64,000 nt of DNA. Origin: Roseateles sp. SL47 (lineage in GTDB: Bacteria; Pseudomonadota; Gammaproteobacteria; Burkholderiales; Burkholderiaceae_C). Made by a program: the position numbers and the translations under genes. The stretch is taken from positions 2,914,001 to 2,978,000 of the forward strand of contig NZ_CP113068.1 in the NCBI RefSeq assembly GCF_026625885.1, written 5' to 3'. Of this stretch, positions 9,308 through 17,601 are shown piece by piece. Below the pieces are notes generated by a model that worked only from the letters and a program-made list of their open reading frames with translations, was not told where the DNA came from and searched no databases. How positions within the stretch are numbered: position 1 is the stretch's first letter; each line of letters begins with the position of its first letter.

Positions 9308-11191
9308 TCAGAACTTGAAGTTGCCGTCGGCCCTCGCCTGCGTGCCGCTGGCACAGCTGGTGAACTCCCGGTTGCCGCTGCTCGTGGTCTGATTGCTCTC
9401 CCACACCGCCGTCGATCCGTTCCACTTCACATACTTGTATTGGATGGCCGAGCCGGCCGGCAGGCTGACGGTGCCGCTCCACGGCACATTGGCGCCCGAA
9501 CCCTGGATGGTCAGCGCAAAACCCGAGCCAGGCGCCCAGGCGCCCAGGCCGGTCACGTTGCCCACCACGCGCAGGTTCTGGCCCACCACCGTGTTGGCAT
9601 TGGCGATGGTGAAGGTCACGGCGCAGGTCCCCGTGCCGCCACTGCCGCCCCCCGTGAGCTTCTGGCCGGTGTAGATCGCGACGGCGGGTGTGCCGCCGCT
9701 GGTGTTGGCCGGGACGGTGAAGCTGGCGTTTCCGCTGGCGTCGACGGTCACCGAATCCGCCGTGCATCCGGTGCCGGCGGCATCCTTGGTGCCGTTGATG
9801 ACATTGCAGTAGGTGCCGGCAGGCAGACCCGTGGCAAAGCTTCGGGTCCAGGCGCTGCCGCTGTTGTTCAGCGCAACAAAGCCGACGTCGCCTCGGCCGA
9901 AGGCCACCTGGTTGCTGTTGTCGCCGACGATCCAGTTCTGCTGCGCCTGCCCGATGCTGGCATTGCGAAAGCCCACCATGTTGGCCAGTGGTGTCCAGCG
10001 GTGTGCAAAGTCCCACACCACGTTGATCTGCGGGACGCCGCCGCTGTAGGGGCTGGCGGTGGGGCGGTCCGCGTCGGTGTTGCTGAACTTGAAGCCGGAA
10101 TAGAGCTGCGCCTCGGCATACCCCTGGGCCAGCATGAAGATGTTGGCCAGCGTGTAGCGTTGGTTGGCCGCGTCGTTGCTGGCGGTGTTGTTGATGTTCA
10201 GCGAACCGCCGTTGCGCTCGGTGTCCCAGTTGGTGATGAAGACGGTGGCGTTCTGCGGCTGGATGAAGCCCCAGCTGCCGCCCCAGTTGCCCCAGGTGCC
10301 CATGATGGCGGGGATGCTGGACAGGCTGTTGCCGTTGTTGCCCCGGAACACGTCGCGCATGGCGTAGGTGAACTGGAACTCGTTGATCGTGCCGATGGGG
10401 AAGTAGCTCGGCCGATCGACTTCGCCGTCATTGATGATTTCCTGGGTGAGCCAGATGTTCTCGCCCTGCAGCGTCTGCGGATAGGTGGCCTTCACCGCGT
10501 TCATGATCGACGTCCACGCGCTGGCCGGCATGTGCTTGGCCGCGTCGATGCGGAAGCCGTCGATGCCCAGCGCCAGCAGGGACTTCAAATAGTTGACGAT
10601 CTGGCCCTGCACATAGCTGCTCTCGGTCGCGAGGTCCGGCAGGCCGCCGAGCCGGCAGTTCTGCACATTGCTGCGGCCGGCCGGGGTGTTGTAGTCGGTG
10701 TCGTTAATGGCGCAGTTGGCATGGAAGTCGTTGGCGCTGAAGTAGGGGTAGGTCAGCGTCGCAGCGTTCCAGGTGGAGCCGTCGGTGGCGGTGCCGCTGC
10801 CATCGGCCATCTGATTCACGACGATGTCGGCATAGACGCGTACACCGGCCGCGTGGCAGGCGCTGATCATGCTTTGCAACTGCGCGGGCGTGCCCATGCG
10901 GCTGGTGAGGTTGGCGTAGTTGACCGGCTGATAGACCCCCCACCAGCCATTGGCGTTCTTGGACGCTCCCGGTGGCGAGATCTGCACACCGCCAAACCCC
11001 TTGGGGCCCAGCCATTGGGTGCACTCGGTGGCGATGTCGGGCCAGGCCCACTCGAACATCTGCACGGAGGTGGCGTTGGGGTTGAGTGCCTGCGCCGGGC
11101 TGGCGAAAACGGTCAAAGCGGCCAAAGCGGTGCTGGAGGCGGCTGTCAGGGCGTGAGCGAGCCTGCGGCTCGAGAAGGGCTGCTGGGGCAT
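9308..11191 (-). CDS. Secreted alpha-amylase, GH13 with C-terminal CBM20 starch-binding domain
   Basis: A 627-residue extracellular enzyme that hydrolyses alpha-1,4 links in starch. A Sec signal peptide ending SPAQA covers residues 1-35. The TIM barrel has the nucleophile in GFRIDAAKHM (D216), the acid/base in TQEII (E251) and the transition-state Asp in TNWDTER (D323). The last ~100 residues are a CBM20 fold (VVGQNLRVVGNVTGLGAWAPG). The two subsite -1 histidines of GH13 are replaced: region I reads DIVVNQ (Q127) and region IV reads NWD (W322). The ATG at 11191 is preceded by a GGAGA ribosome-binding site, and the upstream open frame is ignored. It is a single-gene unit. Confidence 0.93.
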   Translation of the reverse strand: MPQQPFSSRRLAHALTAASSTALAALTVFASPAQALNPNATSVQMFEWAWPDIATECTQWLGPKGFGGVQISPPGASKNANGWWGVYQPVNYANLTSRMGTPAQLQSMISACHAAGVRVYADIVVNQMADGSGTATDGSTWNAATLTYPYFSANDFHANCAINDTDYNTPAGRSNVQNCRLGGLPDLATESSYVQGQIVNYLKSLLALGIDGFRIDAAKHMPASAWTSIMNAVKATYPQTLQGENIWLTQEIINDGEVDRPSYFPIGTINEFQFTYAMRDVFRGNNGNSLSSIPAIMGTWGNWGGSWGFIQPQNATVFITNWDTERNGGSLNINNTASNDAANQRYTLANIFMLAQGYAEAQLYSGFKFSNTDADRPTASPYSGGVPQINVVWDFAHRWTPLANMVGFRNASIGQAQQNWIVGDNSNQVAFGRGDVGFVALNNSGSAWTRSFATGLPAGTYCNVINGTKDAAGTGCTADSVTVDASGNASFTVPANTSGGTPAVAIYTGQKLTGGGSGGTGTCAVTFTIANANTVVGQNLRVVGNVTGLGAWAPGSGFALTIQGSGANVPWSGTVSLPAGSAIQYKYVKWNGSTAVWESNQTTSSGNREFTSCASGTQARADGNFKF

Positions 11192-11882
11192 GTTGTCTCC
11201 GGTGTTGATCGACCGCCGCCCTCGTGGTGGGGCAGCTGGGTTCGGCCACGCCATGAACTGCCATGGCCGCCTTTCCAGGCTGGAAAGTGCTCCAACTCTA
11301 GACAGCCAGAAGGAAGGTGCACGTAGGAAAACTACCAATCTGTGTCAGATTGACTCTAGACGCTGCAGCGATTGGCTAAAAACAATCTGTAGTTTTAATA
11401 CTGAGCGCCGCAAAAACAGAGGCGCTGAATGGCTCGCCCATCCTCCCCGAGGCGGCCCTGGCTCGCGCAAAAAGTCACTGCTGCGGACTTCATCCCCGCA
11501 TGCGAGGGAGGGACTCAGTAAAAACCCCGAAATGTGGCTATACTTGAGGTCTTCATCGGCAGCTCTCCTGTCCGATGTTTCGTTCGTCTCCTCTGACCAC
11601 TTTGCAGTCCGCTGCGTCGATGCCGCCTTGGCACTCACGTAATTTTGCGCACTGCAAGCCCTCGGGTTCGGTCGGCGGCGATGCCGTCGCTTTGACTGTT
11701 CCCCGGCGCCTCACCAGGCTTGCAGCGCATCCCTCCGCGCGGCTCTGGTGATCGACGCGAGCTTTCTCCCAGCGACATTACCTTCCGCCGCGGCACCGAA
11801 GTCCCGCGGGCGGACAGCGACTTGGCCATCCGTGCGCGACACCGTTGCGGCATCGACAGCCTGGCGCTCCTTTGGACTTGAG
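11192..11882. other. Intergenic region between divergent amylase and rhlE genes
   Basis: No convincing gene is seen in these 690 bp. On the amylase side are a dyad CAATCT-n5-AGATTG (11336-11352), a second CAATCTGT downstream, and a 9-nt direct repeat ACTCTAGAC (11295-11303 and 11353-11361), all plausible operator material. A further dyad AGCGCC-n11-GGCGCT lies at 11404-11426. A -10-like TATACT at 11539-11544 points toward rhlE and would give that gene a leader of more than 300 nt. The ~340 bp before rhlE are GC-rich and carry no family-like coding sequence. Confidence 0.5.
11336..11352. promoter_or_regulatory. Inverted repeat upstream of the amylase gene (candidate operator)
   Basis: Perfect 6-bp arms CAATCT and AGATTG flank GTGTC, about 145 bp upstream of the amylase start. 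The site lies within a pair of ACTCTAGAC direct repeats. Which regulator binds, if any, cannot be told. Confidence 0.35.
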
Positions 11883-13856
11883 ATGACTGTGAACCAAGAA
11901 CTGAACGCCCACCTGCCTTCCGACCTGAATGCCGATCTGAGCGCCCCCCAACTCGACGCTGACATCGGCGAGCTGGACATCCAGGTGGAAGCCGAGGTGG
12001 AGGCGTCCGCCGCCGCCGTTCCCACGGGCGTGGCCTTCGCCACCCTGGGCCTGCACGAGGCCCTGCAACGCGCCGTGAAGGACTCCGGCTACGAGCACGC
12101 CACCGAAGTGCAAGCCCGCGCCATTCCCCCGGCACTGGGCGGTGCTGACCTGATGGTCTCCTCGCGCACCGGCTCCGGCAAGACGGCGTCGTTCATCCTC
12201 CCGGCGCTGCAACAGGTGCTGGACACCCGTACCGCCCGCGCTTCGGGCCCGAAGGTCAAGGTGCAAGGCCCGCGCGTGCTGGTGCTGGCACCCACCCGTG
12301 AACTGGCCATGCAGGTGGCCAAGTCGGCCATGACCTATGGCCGCCACATCCAGGGCCTGCGTGTGGCCACCGTGCTGGGCGGCATGCCCTACGCCCAGCA
12401 GCTGCGCATGCTCAGCGGCCCGCTGGACATCCTGATCGCCACCCCCGGCCGTCTGCTCGATCACATCAACAGCGGCCGTTGCAAGCTCGACAACGTCAGC
12501 ATGTTTGTGCTGGACGAGGCCGACCGCATGCTGGACATGGGCTTCATCGAAGACATCGAGTTTGTGGCCCAGCAACTGCCGGTGGCCCGTCAGACCCTGA
12601 TGTATTCGGCCACCTTCGCGGGCCACACCGGCCGCCTGGCCGAGCAGCTGATGAAGGACCCGCAACGCATTGACGTCAGCGGCCACACCGAAACCCACGA
12701 GAACATCGAGCAGCGTCTGCACTGGGCCGACAACGGCCAGCACAAGCGCAAGCTGCTGGAGCACATCCTGGCGGAGCGTGATGTGGACCAGGCCGTGGTG
12801 TTCACCAGCACCCAGCAGGACACCGAATGGCTGGCCGAAGCGCTGGCTGAAATCGGCCATCGCGTGGCTGCGCTGCACGGCGGCATGCCGCAGGGCAAGC
12901 GCAATCGCACGCTGATGATGCTGCGCCGTCGTGACCTGCGCGTGCTGGTCGCCACCGACGTGGCCGCCCGCGGCATCGACGTGCCCACCATCTCCCACGT
13001 GATCAACTTCGGCCTGCCGATGAAGGCGGAGGACTACGTGCACCGCATCGGCCGTACCGGCCGTGCCGGCCGCTCGGGCATCGCCGTCACCCTGGCCGAG
13101 CGCCAGGATCTGTCGATGATCAAGCGCATCCAGCAATTCACCACGCAGCAGATCCCGGTCTCGCGCATTGTCGGCCTGGAGCCGCGCAATGAAGAGCCGC
13201 GTATCTTCCCGACGCGCGACCGCAATGCCCGCGGTGGTGATCACCGTGGCAACTTCCGTGGTGGCGATCGTGGCGGCTTCGGTGGCCCGGGTCGTGGCTT
13301 CGGTCACGGCGGCCCCGCTCGCTTCGACAACCGCGGCGAAGGTCGCCCGGATGCGCGTTTTGACCGTCCGGAAGGTCGCTTCGACAATCGCCCCCCGCGT
13401 TCTGAACCGCGTGGTGAGCAAGGCGCCCGTTTTGAAGGCCGTCCGCCGCGTTTTGAGCCGCGTGCGGACCAGCGCCCCGAAGGCGGCCGCTTCGAGCCGC
13501 GTGGTGACCGTCGTCCGGACGCTCCGCGTTTCGGCGACCAGCGTCCCCCGTTCCAGCGTGATGCGCAAGGCCGTGGTGGTGATCGTCGCGATGGCGGCGG
13601 TTTCCAGGGCCGTCCGCAGCGCCCCGGCGAACCGCGTGCTTTCGAGCCGCGCGGTGACCGTCAGGAGCGTCCCGCCTTCCGTGGCGGCGACAACCGCTTT
13701 GATGACCGTGCCCGTTTCGAAGGCCGTCCGGAAGGTGGCCCGCGCTTCGGTGGCAAGCCTGGCGCGCCGGCCCGCACGGGTGGCCGTCCTGGCGACGAGC
13801 GTCAGGACCGTGGCGGCTTCCAAGCCCGTCGCGGCGGCCCCCGCAAGGGCTTCTGA
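11883..13856 (+). CDS. rhlE: DEAD-box ATP-dependent RNA helicase RhlE
   Basis: A 657-residue RNA helicase involved in ribosome maturation and RNA turnover. The core (about residues 50-430) shows the Q motif region, motif I (SRTGSGKT), Ia (PTRELA), TPGR, II (DEAD), III (SAT) and the C-lobe motifs VATDVAARGIDVP and HRIGRTGR. The last ~210 residues are an unusually long, disordered Arg/Gly/Asp/Phe-rich tail with repeated FEPRGDR and RFEGRP units, likely to bind RNA. Start: ATG 11883 gives the N-terminus MTVNQELNAH. The frame is open further upstream without family similarity, and the ribosome-binding site is weak. Confidence 0.95.
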   Translation: MTVNQELNAHLPSDLNADLSAPQLDADIGELDIQVEAEVEASAAAVPTGVAFATLGLHEALQRAVKDSGYEHATEVQARAIPPALGGADLMVSSRTGSGKTASFILPALQQVLDTRTARASGPKVKVQGPRVLVLAPTRELAMQVAKSAMTYGRHIQGLRVATVLGGMPYAQQLRMLSGPLDILIATPGRLLDHINSGRCKLDNVSMFVLDEADRMLDMGFIEDIEFVAQQLPVARQTLMYSATFAGHTGRLAEQLMKDPQRIDVSGHTETHENIEQRLHWADNGQHKRKLLEHILAERDVDQAVVFTSTQQDTEWLAEALAEIGHRVAALHGGMPQGKRNRTLMMLRRRDLRVLVATDVAARGIDVPTISHVINFGLPMKAEDYVHRIGRTGRAGRSGIAVTLAERQDLSMIKRIQQFTTQQIPVSRIVGLEPRNEEPRIFPTRDRNARGGDHRGNFRGGDRGGFGGPGRGFGHGGPARFDNRGEGRPDARFDRPEGRFDNRPPRSEPRGEQGARFEGRPPRFEPRADQRPEGGRFEPRGDRRPDAPRFGDQRPPFQRDAQGRGGDRRDGGGFQGRPQRPGEPRAFEPRGDRQERPAFRGGDNRFDDRARFEGRPEGGPRFGGKPGAPARTGGRPGDERQDRGGFQARRGGPRKGF

Positions 13857-13902
13857 TCTCACGGGTCAGGTCTGAAGGAGACTGAAGGCGCGGAGCGGGC
13901 GG

Positions 13903-14646
13903 ATGCGGGTGGAAGGCAAGGTCATCCAGTGGGATGACGCAAAGGGCTACGGCTTTATTGCACCCTCGGCCAGTGGGCCGAAGATCTTTGTCCATGCCCG
14001 TGCCTTCGGCCTGCGCGCCCGACGTCCCTTTGTCGGCGAGCGGGTGACCTACGAGGTCGGGCTGGACGGGCAAGGCAAGTCGCGTGCAATGAATGTGCGC
14101 AGCCTTGAACCCAAGCCTGCCCCCGCAGGACCCGCGCCGCAACGGGGTCCGCAACATGGCCCGCAAGGGCAGGCCCGCGCCCAGACCCAGGCGGGCACCG
14201 CCCGGCGCCCCTTCCCGCGAGGCCCTGGCGCTTCGGCCGGCACGGCGCGCCCGGATACCGGTGCGGCCACAGCCAGCAATATCGAACTCTGGCTCATCCC
14301 TCTCTTTGCCAGCCTGGTGCTGCTGACGCACCTGGCCTGGCCGCTGCCCCATGCCTTGTGGGGTCTCTACATGGCCATGAGTCTGGCCACCTTCATCGTT
14401 TATGCGCTGGACAAACGAGCGGCCCGGCTCGGTCAATGGCGTGTGAAAGAAGTCACATTGCATGGCCTGGCGCTGTTGTGCGGCTGGCCCGGCGCACTTC
14501 TGGCGCAGCACTTGCTTAGGCACAAGAGCGCCAAAGCCAGCTTTCGGCGCACCTTCTGGTTGAGCACCGTGCTCAACATCCTCTTGTTTGTTTTTCTGTT
14601 CACGCCTCTGGTGCCGTCCTTGTTGCGGCAGCCGGGAGGCGTCTGA
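13903..14646 (+). CDS. Cold-shock domain protein with C-terminal DUF1294 membrane domain
   Basis: A 247-residue two-domain protein. Residues 1-66 are a cold-shock domain with both RNA-binding strands (KGYGFIAP and KIFVHARAF). A proline/glutamine-rich linker follows, and from about residue 126 there are roughly four membrane helices with the DUF1294 signature (FIVYALDKRAARLGQWRVKE). The combination is common in proteobacteria; its role is unknown, but an RNA-binding module tethered to the inner membrane is implied. It begins 46 nt after rhlE with a GGAG site at 13891, consistent with an RNA-metabolism operon with rhlE. Confidence 0.88.
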   Translation: MRVEGKVIQWDDAKGYGFIAPSASGPKIFVHARAFGLRARRPFVGERVTYEVGLDGQGKSRAMNVRSLEPKPAPAGPAPQRGPQHGPQGQARAQTQAGTARRPFPRGPGASAGTARPDTGAATASNIELWLIPLFASLVLLTHLAWPLPHALWGLYMAMSLATFIVYALDKRAARLGQWRVKEVTLHGLALLCGWPGALLAQHLLRHKSAKASFRRTFWLSTVLNILLFVFLFTPLVPSLLRQPGGV

Positions 14647-14649
14647 GTC

Positions 14650-15168
14650 ATGTTGCAGTTGAAAGTGATCGATACGGCCGATGTTCCTGCCGTACTGGCA
14701 CTTCAGGCCGAGTGTTATCAGCCGGAGTTTCACGAAAGTGCCGATGCCTTCGAGGCGAAGGTGCGCGCCACGCGCGGCTTGCATTGCTCGTTCCTGGCGG
14801 TGCAAGGGGGCCGCATGCTGGGCTATGTGGTGAGCCTGCCGGTCGATGATGACCAATTGCCGGGCCTGGATGCACCGGAGTGGACGCCTGCGCGTGCGCC
14901 TCGCACCCTCTACCTGCATGATCTGGCGGTGTCGCCCGCCGGCCGCGAGCAGCGGCTGGGCCACAAGCTGGTGGAGCAGGTGCTGCGCCGGGCGCGCGAC
15001 ATGGGCCTGCACCAAGTGGCGCTGGTGGCCGTGCAGGGCTCCCAAGGCTATTGGGAGCGTCTGGGCTTTTTCGAGGTACAGGCGCCACTGGGCGAGGGTG
15101 TGCAGCAGAAGCTCGAGACCTTCGGTGCCGATGCGCGGCTGATGCGACGCACGCTGGTGGCGGCCTGA
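14650..15168 (+). CDS. GNAT family N-acetyltransferase
   Basis: A 172-residue acetyl-CoA-dependent acyltransferase. The acetyl-CoA-binding motif A is seen in LYLHDLAVSPAGREQRLGHKLVEQVLRRA, where the usual (Q/R)xxGxG is read as EQRLGH, and the motif B region is GSQGYWERLGFFE. The N-terminal strand pattern (DVPAVLALQAECYQPEFHES) is also typical. The substrate is unknown. It starts 3 nt after the cold-shock/DUF1294 stop and is probably the last gene of that unit. Confidence 0.88.
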   Translation: MLQLKVIDTADVPAVLALQAECYQPEFHESADAFEAKVRATRGLHCSFLAVQGGRMLGYVVSLPVDDDQLPGLDAPEWTPARAPRTLYLHDLAVSPAGREQRLGHKLVEQVLRRARDMGLHQVALVAVQGSQGYWERLGFFEVQAPLGEGVQQKLETFGADARLMRRTLVAA

Positions 15169-15367
15169 GGCGGAACCCGAAACGAGAACCGCACGTGCGG
15201 CACGGGCGGGGCCTGGACGGCAGGTGCTGAGGATTCCGAGCGTGCCGCGCCTACAGCCGCCGAAATGCGGCCCGGCGGCGGCGCCGCCTGTCAAGCCTTT
15301 CCCCGAATCCGGGTTCACCCTTGGTGCATCGCTCCGAGGGGGCCTCTGAGGCTGGGATAATCACCGG
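15169..15367. other. Intergenic region before the SMC operon
   Basis: This 199-bp gap contains a perfect 12-bp palindrome CCGCACGTGCGG (15189-15200) and a GC-rich hairpin, GGCGGC and GCCGCC arms around GGC, at 15274-15288. Either could end the upstream operon, but neither is followed by a T-run. Confidence 0.4.
15356..15361 (+). promoter_or_regulatory. Candidate -10 box of the SMC operon (possible leaderless mRNA)
   Basis: GATAAT (within GGGATAATCACCGG) ends 6 nt before the ATG at 15368 with no Shine-Dalgarno in between. Transcription from it would begin at or very near the start codon. Confidence 0.4.
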
Positions 15368-16891
15368 ATGACTGCGATCCCGGGAAGCGTGGCGGACGAT
15401 CCGCTGCGCGACGATCTCCCCGAACCTTCATTCGAAGACTACTTCCGCGAGGGGCAACTGCCGCAGGAATCTCTCCTGTGGTGGCAACTGGAGCGAAACG
15501 AGGCCTTGCTGGCGGCGCACCGCGCGCTGTTCCACGGCCCGTCCACGCTGGTGCGCCTGCGGGTGTGGGTGTTCATCGAACTGATGACATTGCCGCACTC
15601 GCGCCTCACCCGCGACGACCTCAACCGGCATTTCCACGTGCTGCGCGACGAGGCGCTGGACCTCGTGCTCAAACGCCTGCGTGACGCCCACCTTCTGGCC
15701 TGGGACGGCTCCAACCAGCACTACGGCGTGACGCCGCTGGCACAGCAGTTGATGGCGCTGGTGTCGCCGCTCACCCAGGCGCAGGACCAGGACGGCGATC
15801 TCGTCGGCCTGCTGGCCAATGTGGCGGGTGCGCAGCAACTGGGCACCCTGGAGCCCGCACAGCTGCAGCATCTGCTGGCCCAGCTTTCGCGGCTCTACAA
15901 CGAGTTCGCCGACGCCATCGCCTCGGGCTCCGAGTTCCACCTGCGGCGCGCCCGCATGCGCTTTGAGCGCGCCCTCAAGCTGGTGGAGAAGGCCAGTGAG
16001 GCGCTGTCGGCCATCATTTCTCAGGCGCAGAGCGAGGGCAATGCCCGGCTGGAGCGGCTGGCCCGCGAACTGGGTCTGGCCCAGGCCCGGCTGCTGGCCA
16101 TGGCGAGCCAGTTCAACCGCGCCCTGCAACAGGCGGACCGTCAGCGGGTGACGCTGGGCTCCACCGGCATCACCACCACCGATGTGCGGCGGTGGTTGCA
16201 GGAAGTGCCCTTCCTCGAAAACCTGGCCCTGGGCGCCTTGTCGCGCCCGGTGCATCCCGTGTTTGTGGCCCAGCACGAACTGCTGGACACCTGCGAAGCC
16301 GAGTTTGAACGCGACCGGCCCAAACCGCCGGCGCCCGAGCCGCTGCCGGATGTGATGCAGGCGCCCGAGGGCAAGCTGGCCGTGATGAGCCTTCCCCCCG
16401 ACATGGGCGAACTGCAGGCGCTGCTGGGCCGCTGGGGCGAGACCGGCATCGAGATGAACGACCTGCGGCCGGCGGTGCTGGGCGGCAGTTATGCCCGCGC
16501 CGCCTACCGTGCCCAGTTGCTGCCCTTGCTGGGCGATCCGCAGGCGCAGCATCTGGCCGGTGCCACCGGCGACATGGCGCGCCAGCCTTGGCGGGTGCGC
16601 TGGTCTGCCAAGCAGGGGCCGGTGCAGGATGACCATGTCCGCTGGATGAGCGAAGGTGTGTTGCACGGTGCCGACGTGGAGCCCCCCCGTGAGCCGGACA
16701 CGTCGGCGCTGGCGCCTCCGCCGCCGCCAGAAGCTCCCAAGCGCGGGCGACGCAAGAAAGCGGCCGCTGACGCTCCGTCTCCGTCTCCGTCTCCGTCTCC
16801 GTCTCCGTCTCCCTCTCCCTCTCCCTCTCCCTCGGACGATGCCGCCGACAGCGGCACCGCCCCGACTCCAGAAGCCTCTCCCCAGCCATGA
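15368..16891 (+). CDS. MksF/JetA-like kleisin subunit of an SMC complex
   Basis: A 507-residue soluble protein recognised mainly by context and fold pattern. The N-terminal ~140 residues look like winged helices (SRLTRDDLNRHFHVLRDEAL then DAHLLAWDG). The middle is long amphipathic helix (about 190-270), and the C-terminal half contains another predicted globular part before a tail KRGRRKK followed by about ten Pro-Ser pairs. First genes of MukF/MksF/JetA operons have this size and layout and bridge the SMC heads. The stop overlaps the next start by 4 nt (ATGA). No sequence search was possible, so the subfamily is an inference. Confidence 0.7.
   Translation: MTAIPGSVADDPLRDDLPEPSFEDYFREGQLPQESLLWWQLERNEALLAAHRALFHGPSTLVRLRVWVFIELMTLPHSRLTRDDLNRHFHVLRDEALDLVLKRLRDAHLLAWDGSNQHYGVTPLAQQLMALVSPLTQAQDQDGDLVGLLANVAGAQQLGTLEPAQLQHLLAQLSRLYNEFADAIASGSEFHLRRARMRFERALKLVEKASEALSAIISQAQSEGNARLERLARELGLAQARLLAMASQFNRALQQADRQRVTLGSTGITTTDVRRWLQEVPFLENLALGALSRPVHPVFVAQHELLDTCEAEFERDRPKPPAPEPLPDVMQAPEGKLAVMSLPPDMGELQALLGRWGETGIEMNDLRPAVLGGSYARAAYRAQLLPLLGDPQAQHLAGATGDMARQPWRVRWSAKQGPVQDDHVRWMSEGVLHGADVEPPREPDTSALAPPPPPEAPKRGRRKKAAADAPSPSPSPSPSPSPSPSPSPSDDAADSGTAPTPEASPQP
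16775..16834 (+). repeat. Hexanucleotide tandem repeat encoding (Pro-Ser)n
   Basis: Six tandem CCGTCT units are followed by three CCCTCT units and one CCCTCG, all in frame, encoding ten Pro-Ser pairs near the C-terminus of the kleisin-like protein. Copy-number change would alter linker length without a frameshift. The interrupted second block suggests partial decay of a formerly pure array. Confidence 0.9.
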
Positions 16892-17601
16892 GCCATCCTC
16901 TTGATGACGCCGCCCACCTGGCGGCCCAACTCCTGGCACGACGCTGGCTGCCGCGCAATCAGCCGCTGGTCCGCCGCGCCCTGATCGACCAGGAACTCTG
17001 GCGTGCGGTGAACGAGCGCCTGGCCGCTGTGGGCCTGCGCATCGTGGACAACGTCTATGCCGACCACATCAGCGTGGCCATGCTGCGCCCCGCCGAAGTG
17101 GCGGTGTTTGGTGAAACCGGGCTGGCCTCCAACAACAACCTGGACCTGCCGCGTGACGGCGTGGCCCTGCTGGTGGTGCTGTGGGCCCTGATCGTGCTGC
17201 CCAAACGGCAACGCCAACTGGCGCGTGCCGAAGAAGCCGCCGAAGGCCAGGGCGAAATGTTTGCCACCGACAAGCCGCTGCCCAGCGCCGCCAGCAGTGC
17301 GCCGACGCTCTCCTACCGCAGCCTGCTGGCCGACTTCGGCAATCAGCTCGGCAAGAAGATGCGGCTGGACGCCAACCTCAAGATGCTGGAGCGTCAGGGT
17401 TTCATCACCCGCAAGGGCGAGGACATCGCCGAAGGCCCGCTGCTGGACCTGCTGCTGGACTACGACACGCTGGCTCCCCGCATCCTCGACGGCGCGCTGG
17501 CTGATGTCCTGGCCCGAACCACCGACGGCGAAGCCAACCCGCTGATGAATGCGATCCTGGCTGCCCGCCACAACGAAGAATCTGACCTGAGCGATTCCTG
17601 A
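16888..17601 (+). CDS. MksE/JetB-like subunit of an SMC complex
   Basis: A 237-residue protein between the kleisin-like and SMC genes. Two winged-helix-like parts are visible: an N-terminal region with DNVYADHISVAML and a C-terminal part LSYRSLLADFGNQLGKKMRLDANLKMLERQGFI. The latter resembles the paired winged helices of MukE/MksE/JetB, which bind the kleisin. Length is as expected (200-250). It overlaps both neighbours (4 nt upstream, 1 nt TGATG downstream), so the three proteins are made in a coupled way as complex partners. Confidence 0.68.
   Translation: MSHPLDDAAHLAAQLLARRWLPRNQPLVRRALIDQELWRAVNERLAAVGLRIVDNVYADHISVAMLRPAEVAVFGETGLASNNNLDLPRDGVALLVVLWALIVLPKRQRQLARAEEAAEGQGEMFATDKPLPSAASSAPTLSYRSLLADFGNQLGKKMRLDANLKMLERQGFITRKGEDIAEGPLLDLLLDYDTLAPRILDGALADVLARTTDGEANPLMNAILAARHNEESDLSDS

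Noticed and set aside
13138..15318. 726-codon minus-strand frame opposite rhlE, the cold-shock gene and the GNAT gene
   Set aside because: It is a shadow of three recognisable plus-strand genes, with Gly/Arg/His-biased composition and no motif.
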